A stretch of DNA of 64,000 nt, taken from Pachyseris speciosa. Taxonomy: Eukaryota > Cnidaria > Anthozoa > Scleractinia > Pachyseridae. Positions 30,765 through 44,900 of this stretch are shown here, one piece after another. Under the pieces are notes generated by a model. The model did no database searches and was not told the origin of the DNA. It saw only the letters and a list, made by a program, of their open reading frames with translations. Location: contig JAEMWC010000235.1 in the NCBI GenBank assembly GCA_016490735.1, forward strand, positions 62,501-126,500, read 5' to 3'. Position 1 is the first letter of the stretch, and every line of letters starts with the position of its first letter. Position numbers and translations under genes: made by a program.

Positions 30765-30843
30765 GGATTTCTTACCCTGATTTTATTTGCCAAAATAACT
30801 TCTTGTGGTACTTTTTTCTTTTACTGATACCATGTCTTCTCTA

Positions 30844-31068
30844 AAGGCCCTGGCAAACGAAGACACATTGTCGCGGACACATGATTGCTCACGATGTATT
30901 TTGGGTGAGCAAACGAGGGGGACACAACGCAAATGTTGTGTTTCCATACTGCGCGAACAGAGAAACATTTGTTGAGGACAAATTTTGTGTTCGCAACAAA
31001 TGTTGCGCGCGCGGGCAAACAGGGAAACATTGTGTCCGCATCAATGTGTCCTCTTTTGCCAGAGCCTT
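30844..31068. mobile_element. MITE, about 225 bp, AAGGCYCTGGCAAA inverted ends
   Basis: AAGGCCCTGGCAAACGAAGA at 30844 matches the reverse complement of CCTCTTTTGCCAGAGCCTT ending at 31068, and the match continues through GACACATTG...CGGACACA. Internal short inverted repeats (CAAATGTTG / CAACAAATG) are present. It lies 80 bp after the stop codon, so it is probably in the 3' UTR or flank. Confidence 0.7.
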
Positions 31069-31149
31069 AATGCCTTATGGTGAAATGTAGCTAGGACTGC
31101 AAAGAACATTTTTTATGGTACATTTCACGATAATCAGTGCCAAATGAGT

Positions 31150-31920
31150 GCTGTTGCGTACAAGTTTAGATGTGTATATTTTATGATTGTGTGCCAATCT
31201 CAGTTGACCGTAAGGCTGTTATGTAGTCCTATACGGCAGCTGTTCCTTTCACATTCAGTCAAGTTTGAAACTGGATTTACTGGAAAGGAATACGACCTAG
31301 GAACACCTCATTCGTATCAACATTTCATCGTGACTCAAAGTCTTTTTCAAGTGTTATTTTGTAAAACCATCGAACGCAGTTCTCCTGCGTGAAACGTTTT
31401 CTTTTGCAGTTTCTTTTGTTTATTATTATTATTTTTTGTTTTCATTTTCGTAGTCAGGCTGTGAGCGTGGAAACACAAGCCGGACTTTAAATATCCAGGG
31501 TGTATATCTTAAATAATTTGATGATGCATTTTATCGAGATCCGTTTTATATTACTTAACTAGTAGAAAATGCCACTCTTGGCTGTTGCGGACAAGTGCTG
31601 TTGCGGACAAGTTTAGATGTGTATATTTCATGATTGTGCGCCAATCTCAATTGACCGTAAGGCCGTTATTTTATCTAGTCCTATACAACAGCTGCTCCTT
31701 TCACATTTAGGCTTGCAACTGGATTTACTAGAAAGGAATACCACCTAGGAACACCTTATTCGTATCAACATTTCATCGTGACTTAAAATCCTGTGAGCGT
31801 GGAAACACAAACCGGACTTTAAATATCCAGGGTGAATATCTTACATAATTTGATGATGCGTTTTATCGAGATCCGTTTTATATTAGAACTAATAGAAATT
31901 GCCACTCTTGGCTGGCTCAG
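31150..31920. repeat. Imperfect tandem duplication, second copy shortened by about 115 bp
   Basis: ACAAGTTTAGATGTGTATAT at 31161 recurs at 31608, and GTGAGCGTGGAAACACAA at 31461 recurs at 31793. The period therefore falls from 447 to 332 bp; the second copy lacks the 31345-31455 segment. Identity is about 90%. No ORF is conserved between copies. Confidence 0.8.
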
Positions 31921-32261
31921 AGTGGTATATTGGTGTATTTTCTTATCAGTTTGGGAGACTTTTTTTTGTATATTTTAGCTTCAAGACATTTGCAAATGAC
32001 GAAAACGTTGCATTTTTGGTATGTTCTGGAATGGGCATGAGGGGATTGTGTATGCTAGAACACTTGAATCACGGTGCAGAGAAAAAAGACATTTCGAAAG
32101 TGAAATGAACGCGACCGCTACCGCACAAACGTATACCGTCTATGTCCATATACTAGATTGAACGAAATTTTAGCATACTTCGTGTCTCCGGAGTGGAGGG
32201 GTGGTGGTCCTACGTGTCAGGCCTCGTCATTCTTCGTCATCCTCCTCAGTCGGGTTCTCAG

Positions 32262-32316
32262 CATCATCATCATCGTCATCATCATAATTACCATCATCAT
32301 CATTATCATCATCACC

Positions 32317-32350
<34 letters not shown>

Positions 32351-32420
32351 TCATCAAATCATCATCATCACCACCACCATCATCATCATTATCAAGTCAT
32401 CATCATGATCATCATAACCA
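32262..32420. repeat. (CAT)n/(CAC)n microsatellite
   Basis: A triplet run of ATC/CAT with CAC interruptions spans about 160 bp. From here to 32953 I saw nothing else. Confidence 0.95.
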
Positions 32421-32953
32421 TATACGTCGTCATCGTTATCTTTGTGACTATTCAAACCCATGTTATTCTAGAATAATTGCCAGAAAGCGTACTTTCATCC
32501 ATGGATTTGACGCCTCGCACAACGCTGAGCGAGAACCGTTGTGAGACCAGCCGAAAACATGAGAAAATGTTCACGCTTTTTTTTTTATGAAGCAGATAGC
32601 CTTTTTAGTAGTTATACGTAATCTCAAATTTCTCTTTAGAGAAGTGATCTTTCGTTGAAAATAGTTTTTGAATTGTAAAATTTTAGCACAAGTAAAGTAA
32701 GTTATATTGCTGATTGATGTCAATTTACCTGTATATATTTTATGACACAGCACATGTCGATCTACAGTGTATTCCGCTTAGTTTTATTCGTGTACGTAGG
32801 TATATAGATTATATTCATAGGAAAATGTGCTTGGTTTGTCGAGTCCCAAATGGGAGACGAAAAACAAAAAAAAAAACATGAAGATGCTTTGATGAAAAAT
32901 GTGGGTTTGTAAGAAACAATTTGGAATGCATAGAAGAGGACCTATTGTATTTC

Positions 32954-35900
32954 AGTATAAATCTGCTAGCGTTGTATCATGAATGCCGTTCTCTTATTGG
33001 CTACGCTACTAGCTATCCACTCTGTTTTAGTATAAATCTACTAGCGTTGTATCATGAATGCCGTTCTCTTATTGGCTACGCTACTAGCTATCCACTCTGT
33101 TTTAGTATAAATCTGCTAGCGTTGTATCATGAATGCTATTCTCTTATTGGCTTCACTACTCGCTATGCACTCTGTTTTAGTATAAATCTACTAGCGTTGT
33201 ATCATGAATGCCGTTCTCTTATTGGCTACGCTACTAGCTATGCACTCTGTTTTAGTATAAATCTACTAGCGTTGTATCATGAATGCCGTTCTCTTATTAG
33301 CTACGCTACTAGCTATCCAATCTGTTTTAGTATAAATCTGCTAGCGTTGTATCATGAATGCCGTTCTCTTATTAGCTACACTACTAGCTATCCAATCTGT
33401 TTTAGTATAAATCTACTAGCGTTGTATCATGAATGCCGTTCTCTTATTGGCTACGCTACTAGCTATCCAATCTGTTTTAGTATAAATCTGCTAGCGTTGT
33501 ATCATGAATGCCGTTCTCTTATTGGCTACGCTACTAGCTATGCACTCTGTTTTAGTATAAATCTACTAGCGTTGTATCATGAATGCCGTTCTCTTATTAG
33601 CTACGCTACTAGCTATGCACTCTGTTTTAGTATAAATCTACTAGCGTTGTATCATGAATGCCGTTCTCTTATTGGCTACGCTACTAGCTATGCACTCTGT
33701 TTTAGTATAAATCTACTAGCGTTGTATCATGAATGCCGTTCTCTTATTGGCTACGCTACTAGCTATCCACTCTGTTTTAGTATAAATCTACTAGCGTTGT
33801 ATCATGAATGCCGTTCTCTTATTGGCTACGCTACTCGCTATCCAATCTGTTTTAGTATAAATCTACTAGCGTTGTATCATGAATGCCGTTCTCTTATTGG
33901 CTACGCTACTAGCTATGCACTCTGTTTTAGTATAAATCTACTAGCGTTGTATCATGAATGCCGTTCTCTTATTAGCTACGCTACTAGCTATGCACTCTGT
34001 TTTAGTATAAATCTACTAGCGTTGTATCATGAATGCCGTTCTCTTATTAGCTACGCTACTAGCTATGCACTCTGTTTTAGTATAAATCTACTAGCGTTGT
34101 ATCATGAATGCCGTTCTCTTATTAGCTACGCTACTAGCTATGCACTCTGTTTTAGTATAAATCTACTAGCGTTGTATCATGAATGCCGTTCTCTTATTAG
34201 CTACACTACTAGCTATCCAATCTGTTTTAGTATAAATCTACTAGCGTTGTATCATGAATGCCGTTCTCTTATTAGCTACGCTACTAGCTATCCACTCTGT
34301 TTTAGTATAAATCTGCTAGCGTTGTATCATGAATGCCGTTCTCTTATTAGCTACGCTACTAGCTATCCACTCTGTTTTAGTATAAATCTGCTAGCGTTGT
34401 ATCATGAATGCCGTTCTCTTATTGGCTACGCTACTCGCTATCCAATCTGTTTTAGTATAAATCTACTAGCGTTGTATCATGAATGCCGTTCTCTTATTAG
34501 CTACGCTACTAGCTATGCACTCTGTTTTAGTATAAATCTACTAGCGTTGTATCATGAATGCCGTTCTCTTATTAGCTACGCTACTAGCTATGCACTCTGT
34601 TTTAGTATAAATCTACTAGCGTTGTATCATGAATGCCGTTCTCTTATTAGCTACGCTACTAGCTATGCACTCTGTTTTAGTATAAATCTACTAGCGTTGT
34701 ATCATGAATGCCGTTCTCTTATTAGCTACACTACTAGCTATCCAATCTGTTTTAGTATAAATCTACTAGCGTTGTATCATGAATGCCGTTCTCTTATTAG
34801 CTACGCTACTAGCTATCCACTCTGTTTTAGTATAAATCTGCTAGCGTTGTATCATGAATGCCGTTCTCTTATTAGCTACGCTACTAGCTATCCACTCTGT
34901 TTTAGTATAAATCTACTAGCGTTGTATCATGAATGCCGTTCTCTTATTAGCTACGCTACTAGCTATCCAATCTGTTTTAGTATAAATCTACTAGCGTTGT
35001 ATCATGAATGCCGTTCTCCTATTAGCTACGCTACTAGCTATCCAATCTGTTTTAGTATAAATCTGCTAGCGTTGTATCATGAATGCCGTTCTCTTATTAG
35101 CTACGCTACTAGCTATCCACTCTGTTTTAGTATAAATCTACTAGCGTTGTATCATGAATGCCGTTCTCTTATTAGCTACGCTACTAGCTATCCAATCTGT
35201 TTTAGTATAAATCTACTAGCGTTGTATCATGAATGCCGTTCTCTTATTAGCTACGCTACTAGCTATCCACTCTGTTTTAGTATAAATCTGCTAGCGTTGT
35301 ATCATGAATGCCGTTCTCTTATTGGCTACGCTACTAGCTATCCAATCTGTTTTAGTATAAATCTACTAGCGTTGTATCATGAATGCCGTTCTCTTATTGG
35401 CTACGCTACTCGCTATCCACTCTGTTTTAGTATAAATCTACTAGCGTTGTATCATGAATGCCGTTCTCTTATTGGCTACGCTACTAGCTATCCACTCTGT
35501 TTTAGTATAAATCTACTAGCGTTGTATCATGAATGCCGTTCTCTTATTGGCTACGCTACTAGCTATCCACTCTGTTTTAGTATAAATCTACTAGCGTTGT
35601 ATCATGAATGCCGTTCTCTTATTGGCTACGCTACTAGCTATCCACTCTGTTTTAGTATAAATCTACTAGCGTTGTATCATGAATGCCGTTCTCTTATTGG
35701 CTACGCTACTCGCTATCCACTCTGTTTTAGTATAAATCTACTAGCGTTGTATCATGAATGCCGTTCTCTTATTGGCTACGCTACTAGCTATCCACTCTGT
35801 TTTAGTATAAATCTACTAGCGTTGTATCATGAATGCCGTTCTCTTATTGGCTACGCTACTAGCTATCCACTCTGTTTTAGTATAAATCTACTAGCGTTGT

Positions 35901-38900
35901 ATCATGAATGCCGTTCTCTTATTGGCTACGCTACTAGCTATCCACTCTGTTTTAGTATAAATCTACTAGCGTTGTATCATGAATGCCGTTCTCTTATTGG
36001 CTACGCTACTAGCTATCCACTCTGTTTTAGTATAAATCTACTAGCGTTGTATCATGAATGCCGTTCTCTTATTGGCTACGCTACTAGCTATCCAATCTGT
36101 TTTAGTATAAATCTACTAGCGTTGTATCATGAATGCCGTTCTCTTATTGGCTACGCTACTCGCTATCCACTCTGTTTTAGTATAAATCTACTAGCGTTGT
36201 ATCATGAATGCCGTTCTCTTATTGGCTACGCTACTAGCTATCCACTCTGTTTTAGTATAAATCTACTAGCGTTGTATCATGAATGCCGTTCTCTTATTGG
36301 CTACGCTACTCGCTATCCACTCTGTTTTAGTATAAATCTACTAGCGTTGTATCATGAATGCCGTTCTCTTATTGGCTACGCTACTAGCTATCCAATCTGT
36401 TTTAGTATAAATCTACTAGCGTTGTATCATGAATGCCGTTCTCTTATTGGCTACGCTACTCGCTATCCACTCTGTTTTAGTATAAATCTACTAGCGTTGT
36501 ATCATGAATGCCGTTCTCTTATTGGCTACGCTACTAGCTATCCAATCTGTTTTAGTATAAATCTACTAGCGTTGTATCATGAATGCCGTTCTCTTATTGG
36601 CTACGCTACTAGCTATCCATCTGTTTTAGTATAAATCTACTAGCGTTGTATCATGAATGCCGTTCTCTTATTGGCTACGCTACTAGCTATCCAATCTGTT
36701 TTAGTATAAATCTACTAGCGTTGTATCATGAATGCCGTTCTCTTATTGGCTACGCTACTCGCTATCCACTCTGTTTTAGTATAAATCTACTAGCGTTGTA
36801 TCATGAATGCCGTTCTCTTATTGGCTACGCTACTCGCTATCCACTCTGTTTTAGTATAAATCTACTAGCGTTGTATCATGAATGCCGTTCTCTTATTGGC
36901 TACGCTACTCGCTATCCAATCTGTTTTAGTATAAATCTACTAGCGTTGTATCATGAATGCCGTTCTCTTATTGGCTACGCTACTAGCTATCCACTCTGTT
37001 TTAGTATAAATCTACTAGCGTTGTATCATGAATGCCGTTCTCTTATTGGCTACGCTACTAGCTATCCACTCTGTTTTAGTATAAATCTACTAGCGTTGTA
37101 TCATGAATGCCGTTCTCTTATTGGCTACGCTACTCGCTATCCACTCTGTTTTAGTATAAATCTACTAGCGTTGTATCATGAATGCCGTTCTCTTATTGGC
37201 TACGCTACTAGCTATCCACTCTGTTTTAGTATAAATCTACTAGCGTTGTATCATGAATGCCGTTCTCTTATTGGCTACGCTACTAGCTATCCACTCTGTT
37301 TTAGTATAAATCTACTAGCGTTGTATCATGAATGCCGTTCTCTTATTGGCTACGCTACTCGCTATCCACTCTGTTTTAGTATAAATCTGCTAGCGTTGTA
37401 TCATGAATGCCGTTCTCTTATTGGCTACGCTACTAGCTATCCACTCTGTTTTAGTATAAATCTACTAGCGTTGTATCATGAATGCCGTTCTCTTATTGGC
37501 TACGCTACTAGCTATCCAATCTGTTTTAGTATAAATCTACTAGCGTTGTATCATGAATGCCGTTCTCTTATTGGCTACGCTACTCGCTATCCAATCTGTT
37601 TTAGTATAAATCTACTAGCGTTGTATCATGAATGCCGTTCTCTTATTGGCTACGCTACTAGCTATCCAATCTGTTTTAGTATAAATCTACTAGCGTTGTA
37701 TCATGAATGCCGTTCTCTTATTGGCTACGCTACTAGCTATCCAATCTGTTTTAGTATAAATCTACTAGCGTTGTATCATGAATGCCGTTCTCTTATTGGC
37801 TACGCTACTCGCTATCCAATCTGTTTTAGTATAAATCTACTAGCGTTGTATCATGAATGCCGTTCTCTTATTGGCTACGCTACTAGCTATCCAATCTGTT
37901 TTAGTATAAATCTACTAGCGTTGTATCATGAATGCCGTTCTCTTATTGGCTACGCTACTCGCTATCCAATCTGTTTTAGTATAAATCTACTAGCGTTGTA
38001 TCATGAATGCCGTTCTCTTATTGGCTACGCTACTAGCTATCCAATCTGTTTTAGTATAAATCTACTAGCGTTGTATCATGAATGCCGTTCTCTTATTGGC
38101 TACGCTACTAGCTATCCACTCTGTTTTAGTATAAATCTACTAGCGTTGTATCATGAATGCCGTTCTCTTATTGGCTACGCTACTAGCTATCCAATCTGTT
38201 TTAGTATAAATCTACTAGCGTTGTATCATGAATGCCGTTCTCTTATTGGCTACGCTACTAGCTATCCAATCTGTTTTAGTATAAATCTACTAGCGTTGTA
38301 TCATGAATGCCGTTCTCTTATTGGCTACGCTACTAGCTATCCAATCTGTTTTAGTATAAATCTACTAGCGTTGTATCATGAATGCCGTTCTCTTATTGGC
38401 TACGCTACTAGCTATCCAATCTGTTTTAGTATAAATCTACTAGCGTTGTATCATGAATGCCGTTCTCTTATTGGCTACGCTACTAGCTATCCACTCTGTT
38501 TTAGTATAAATCTACTAGCGTTGTATCATGAATGCCGTTCTCTTATTGGCTACGCTACTCGCTATCCACTCTGTTTTAGTATAAATCTACTAGCGTTGTA
38601 TCATGAATGCCGTTCTCTTATTGGCTACGCTACTAGCTATCCAATCTGTTTTAGTATAAATCTACTAGCGTTGTATCATGAATGCCGTTCTCTTATTGGC
38701 TACGCTACTAGCTATCCACTCTGTTTTAGTATAAATCTACTAGCGTTGTATCATGAATGCCGTTCTCTTATTGGCTACGCTACTAGCTATCCACTCTGTT
38801 TTAGTATAAATCTACTAGCGTTGTATCATGAATGCCGTTCTCTTATTGGCTACGCTACTCGCTATCCACTCTGTTTTAGTATAAATCTACTAGCGTTGTA

Positions 38901-41900
38901 TCATGAATGCCGTTCTCTTATTGGCTACGCTACTAGCTATCCAATCTGTTTTAGTATAAATCTACTAGCGTTGTATCATGAATGCCGTTCTCTTATTGGC
39001 TACGCTACTAGCTATCCAATCTGTTTTAGTATAAATCTACTAGCGTTGTATCATGAATGCCGTTCTCTTATTGGCTACGCTACTAGCTATCCAATCTGTT
39101 TTAGTATAAATCTACTAGCGTTGTATCATGAATGCCGTTCTCTTATTGGCTACGCTACTCGCTATCCAATCTGTTTTAGTATAAATCTACTAGCGTTGTA
39201 TCATGAATGCCGTTCTCTTATTGGCTACGCTACTAGCTATCCAATCTGTTTTAGTATAAATCTACTAGCGTTGTATCATGAATGCCGTTCTCTTATTGGC
39301 TACGCTACTAGCTATCCAATCTGTTTTAGTATAAATCTACTAGCGTTGTATCATGAATGCCGTTCTCTTATTGGCTACGCTACTCGCTATCCAATCTGTT
39401 TTAGTATAAATCTACTAGCGTTGTATCATGAATGCCGTTCTCTTATTGGCTACGCTACTAGCTATCCAATCTGTTTTAGTATAAATCTACTAGCGTTGTA
39501 TCATGAATGCCGTTCTCTTATTGGCTACGCTACTAGCTATCCACTCTGTTTTAGTATAAATCTACTAGCGTTGTATCATGAATGCCGTTCTCTTATTGGC
39601 TACGCTACTCGCTATCCAATCTGTTTTAGTATAAATCTACTAGCGTTGTATCATGAATGCCGTTCTCTTATTGGCTACGCTACTAGCTATCCAATCTGTT
39701 TTAGTATAAATCTACTAGCGTTGTATCATGAATGCCGTTCTCTTATTGGCTACGCTACTAGCTATCCACTCTGTTTTAGTATAAATCTACTAGCGTTGTA
39801 TCATGAATGCCGTTCTCTTATTGGCTACGCTACTAGCTATCCACTCTGTTTTAGTATAAATCTACTAGCGTTGTATCATGAATGCCGTTCTCTTATTGGC
39901 TACGCTACTCTATCCACTCTGTTTTAGTATAAATCTACTAGCGTTGTATCATGAATGCCGTTCTCTTATTGGCTACGCTACTAGCTATCCACTCTGTTTT
40001 AGTATAAATCTACTAGCGTTGTATCATGAATGCCGTTCTCTTATTGGCTACGCTACTCGCTATCCAATCTGTTTTAGTATAAATCTACTAGCGTTGTATC
40101 ATGAATGCCGTTCTCTTATTGGCTACGCTACTAGCTATCCAATCTGTTTTATAAATCTACTAGCGTTGTATCATGAATGCCGTTCTCTTATTGGCTACGC
40201 TACTCGCTATCCAATCTGTTTTAGTATAAATCTACTAGCGTTGTATCATGAATGCCGTTCTCTTATTGGCTACGCTACTCGCTATCCAATCTGTTTTAGT
40301 ATAAATCTACTAGCGTTGTATCATGAATGCCGTTCTCTTATTGGCTACGCTACTAGCTATCCACTCTGTTTTAGTATAAATCTACTAGCGTTGTATCATG
40401 AATGCCGTTCTCTTATTGGCTACGCTACTCGCTATCCAATCTGTTTTAGTATAAATCTACTAGCGTTGTATCATGAATGCCGTTCTCTTATTGGCTACGC
40501 TACTCGCTATCCAATCTGTTTTAGTATAAATCTACTAGCGTTGTATCATGAATGCCGTTCTCTTATTGGCTACGCTACTAGCTATCCAATCTGTTTTAGT
40601 ATAAATCTACTAGCGTTGTATCATGAATGCCGTTCTCTTATTGGCTACGCTACTCGCTATCCACTCTGTTTTAGTATAAATCTACTAGCGTTGTATCATG
40701 AATGCCGTTCTCTTATTGGCTACGCTACTAGCTATCCAATCTGTTTTAGTATAAATCTACTAGCGTTGTATCATGAATGCCGTTCTCTTATTGGCTACGC
40801 TACTAGCTATCCACTCTGTTTTAGTATAAATCTACTAGCGTTGTATCACGAATGCCGTTCTCTTATTGGCTACGCTACTAGCTATCCACTCTGTTTTAGT
40901 ATAAATCTACTAGCGTTGTATCATGAATGCCGTTCTCTTATTGGCTACGCTACTAGCTATCCACTCTGTTTTAGTATAAATCTACTAGCGTTGTATCATG
41001 AATGCCGTTCTCTTATTGGCTACGCTACTAGCTATCCACTCTGTTTTAGTATAAATCTACTAGCGTTGTATCATGAATGCCGTTCTCTTATTGGCTACGC
41101 TACTAGCTATCCACTCTGTTTTAGTATAAATCTACTAGCGTTGTATCATGAATGCCGTTCTCTTATTGGCTACGCTACTAGCTATCCACTCTGTTTTAGT
41201 ATAAATCTACTAGCGTTGTATCATGAATGCCGTTCTCTTATTGGCTACGCTACTAGCTATCCACTCTGTTTTAGTATAAATCTACTAGCGTTGTATCATG
41301 AATGCCGTTCTCTTATTGGCTACGCTACTAGCTATCCACTCTGTTTTAGTATAAATCTACTAGCGTTGTATCATGAATGCCGTTCTCTTATTGGCTACGC
41401 TACTAGCTATCCACTCTGTTTTAGTATAAATCTACTAGCGTTGTATCATGAATGCCGTTCTCTTATTGGCTACGCTACTAGCTATCCACTCTGTTTTAGT
41501 ATAAATCTACTAGCGTTGTATCATGAATGCCGTTCTCTTATTGGCTACGCTACTCGCTATCCACTCTGTTTTAGTATAAATCTGCTAGCGTTGTATCATG
41601 AATGCCGTTCTCTTATTGGCTACGCTACTCGCTATCCAATCTGTTTTAGTATAAATCTACTAGCGTTGTATCATGAATGCCGTTCTCTTATTGGCTACGC
41701 TACTAGCTATGCACTCTGTTTTAGTATAAATCTACTAGCGTTGTATCATGAATGCCGTTCTCTTATTAGCTACGCTACTAGCTATGCACTCTGTTTTAGT
41801 ATAAATCTACTAGCGTTGTATCATGAATGCCGTTCTCTTATTGGCTACGCTACTAGCTATCCAATCTGTTTTAGTATAAATCTACTAGCGTTGTATCATG

Positions 41901-44900
41901 AATGCCGTTCTCTTATTGGCTACGCTACTCGCTATCCACTCTGTTTTAGTATAAATCTACTAGCGTTGTATCATGAATGCCGTTCTCTTATTGGCTACGC
42001 TACTAGCTATGCACTCTGTTTTAGTATAAATCTACTAGCGTTGTATCATGAATGCCGTTCTCTTATTAGCTACGCTACTAGCTATGCACTCTGTTTTAGT
42101 ATAAATCTACTAGCGTTGTATCATGAATGCCGTTCTCTTATTGGCTACGCTACTAGCTATCCACTCTGTTTTAGTATAAATCTACTAGCGTTGTATCATG
42201 AATGCCGTTCTCTTATTGGCTACGCTACTAGCTATCCACTCTGTTTTAGTATAAATCTACTAGCGTTGTATCACGAATGCCGTTCTCTTATTAGCTACGC
42301 TACTAGCTATCCACTCTGTTTTAGTATAAATCTACTAGCGTTGTATCATGAATGCCGTTCTCTTATTGGCTACGCTACTCGCTATCCACTCTGTTTTAGT
42401 ATAAATCTACTAGCGTTGTATCATGAATGCCGTTCTCTTATTGGCTACGCTACTAGCTATCCACTCTGTTTTAGTATAAATCTACTAGCGTTGTATCATG
42501 AATGCCGTTCTCTTATTGGCTACGCTACTCGCTATCCACTCTGTTTTAGTATAAATCTACTAGCGTTGTATCATGAATGCCGTTCTCTTATTGGCTACGC
42601 TACTAGCTATCCACTCTGTTTTAGTATAAATCTACTAGCGTTGTATCATGAATGCCGTTCTCTTATTGGCTACGCTACTAGCTATCCACTCTGTTTTAGT
42701 ATAAATCTACTAGCGTTGTATCATGAATGCCGTTCTCTTATTGCTACGCTACTCGCTATCCAATCTGTTTTAGTATAAATCTACTAGCGTTGTATCATGA
42801 ATGCCGTTCTCTTATTGGCTACGCTACTCGCTATCCACTCTGTTTTAGTATAAATCTGCTAGCGTTGTATCATGAATGCCGTTCTCTTATTGCTACGCTA
42901 CTCGCTATCCACTCTGTTTTAGTATAAATCTGCTAGCGTTGTATCATGAATGCCGTTCTCTTATTGCTACGCTACTAGCTATCACTCTGTTTTAGTATAA
43001 ATCTACTAGCGTTGTATCATGAATGCCGTTCTCTTATTGCTACGTACTAGCTATCCAATCTGTTTTAGTATAAATCTACTAGCGTTGTATCATGAATGCC
43101 GTTCTCTTATTGGCTACGCTACTAGCTATCCACTCTGTTTTAGTATAAATCTACTAGCGTTGTATCATGAATGCCGTTCTCTTATTGCTACTACTAGCTA
43201 TCACTCTGTTTTAGTATAAATCTACTAGCGTTGTATCATGAATGCCGTTCTCTTATTAGCTACGCTACTAGCTATCAATCTGTTTTAGTATAAATCTGCT
43301 AGCGTTGTATCATGAATGCCGTTCTCTTATTGCTACGCTACTCGCTATCCTCTGTTTTAGTATAAATCTACTAGCGTTGTATCATGAATGCCGTTCTCTT
43401 ATTGCTACGCTACTAGCTATCCACTCTGTTTTAGTATAAATCTGCTAGCGTTGTATCATGAATGCCGTTCTCTTATTAGCTACGCTATCACTCTGTTTTA
43501 GTATAAATCTACTAGCGTTGTATCATGAATGCCGTTCTCTTATTAGCTACGCTACTAGCTATCCTCTGTTTTAGTATAAATCTACTAGCGTTGTATCATG
43601 AATGCCGTTCTCTTATTGCTACGCTACTAGCTATCAATCTGTTTTAGTATAAATCTACTAGCGTTGTATCATGAATGCCGTTCTCTTATTGCTACGCTAC
43701 TAGCTATCCACTCTGTTTTAGTATAAATCTACTAGCGTTGTATCATGAATGCCGTTCTCTTATTGCTACGCTACTCGCTATCCAATCTGTTTTAGTATAA
43801 ATCTACTAGCGTTGTATCATGAATGCCGTTCTCTTATTGCTACGCTACTAGCTATCACTCTGTTTTAGTATAAATCTACTAGCGTTGTATCATGAATGCC
43901 GTTCTCTTATTGCTACGTACTCGCTATCCAATCTGTTTTAGTATAAATCTACTAGCGTTGTATCATGAATGCCGTTCTCTTATTGGCTACGCTACTCGCT
44001 ATCCACTCTGTTTTAGTATAAATCTGCTAGCGTTGTATCATGAATGCCGTTCTCTTATTGCTACTACTCGCTATCCACTCTGTTTTAGTATAAATCTACT
44101 AGCGTTGTATCATGAATGCCGTTCTCTTATTGCTACGCTACTAGCTATCCAATCTGTTTTAGTATAAATCTACTAGCGTTGTATCATGAATGCCGTTCTC
44201 TTATTGCTACGCTACTAGCTATCCTCTGTTTTAGTATAAATCTACTAGCGTTGTATCATGAATGCCGTTCTCTTATTGGCTACGCTACTAGCTATCCAAT
44301 CTGTTTTAGTATAAATCTACTAGCGTTGTATCATGAATGCCGTTCTCTTATTGCTACTACTAGCTATCACTCTGTTTTAGTATAAATCTACTAGCGTTGT
44401 ATCATGAATGCCGTTCTCTTATTGCTACGCTACTCGCTATCCACTCTGTTTTAGTATAAATCTACTAGCGTTGTATCATGAATGCCGTTCTCTTATTGGC
44501 TACGCTACTAGCTATCAATCTGTTTTAGTATAAATCTACTAGCGTTGTATCATGAATGCCGTTCTCTTATTGGCTACGCTACTAGCTATCCTCTGTTTTA
44601 GTATAAATCTACTAGCGTTGTATCATGAATGCCGTTCTCTTATTGGCTACGCTACTAGCTATCACTCTGTTTTAGATAAATCTGCTAGCGTTGTATCATG
44701 AATGCCGTTCTCTTATTGCTACGCTACTCGCTATCCACTCTGTTTTAGTATAAATCTACTAGCGTTGTATCATGAATGCCGTTCTCTTATTGGCTACGCT
44801 ACTAGCTATCCACTCTGTTTTAGTATAAATCTACTAGCTTGTATCATGAATGCCGTTCTCTTATTGGCTACGCTACTAGCTATGCACTCTTTAGTATAAA

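Noticed and set aside
32158..32544. 128-residue frame rich in Ile/Thr/Ser
   Set aside because: It is a translation of the CAT/CAC microsatellite and flanks.
32921..42778. Open frames of about 1,000 or more residues made of a 25-residue repeat (CFSINLLALYHECRSLIG type), also at 52103-59795
   Set aside because: The 75-bp period is divisible by three, so any stop-free frame stays open. Four of the five common variants change the amino acid, the frames begin and end at indels, and there is no promoter, intron or domain context. I treat them as satellite artefacts.
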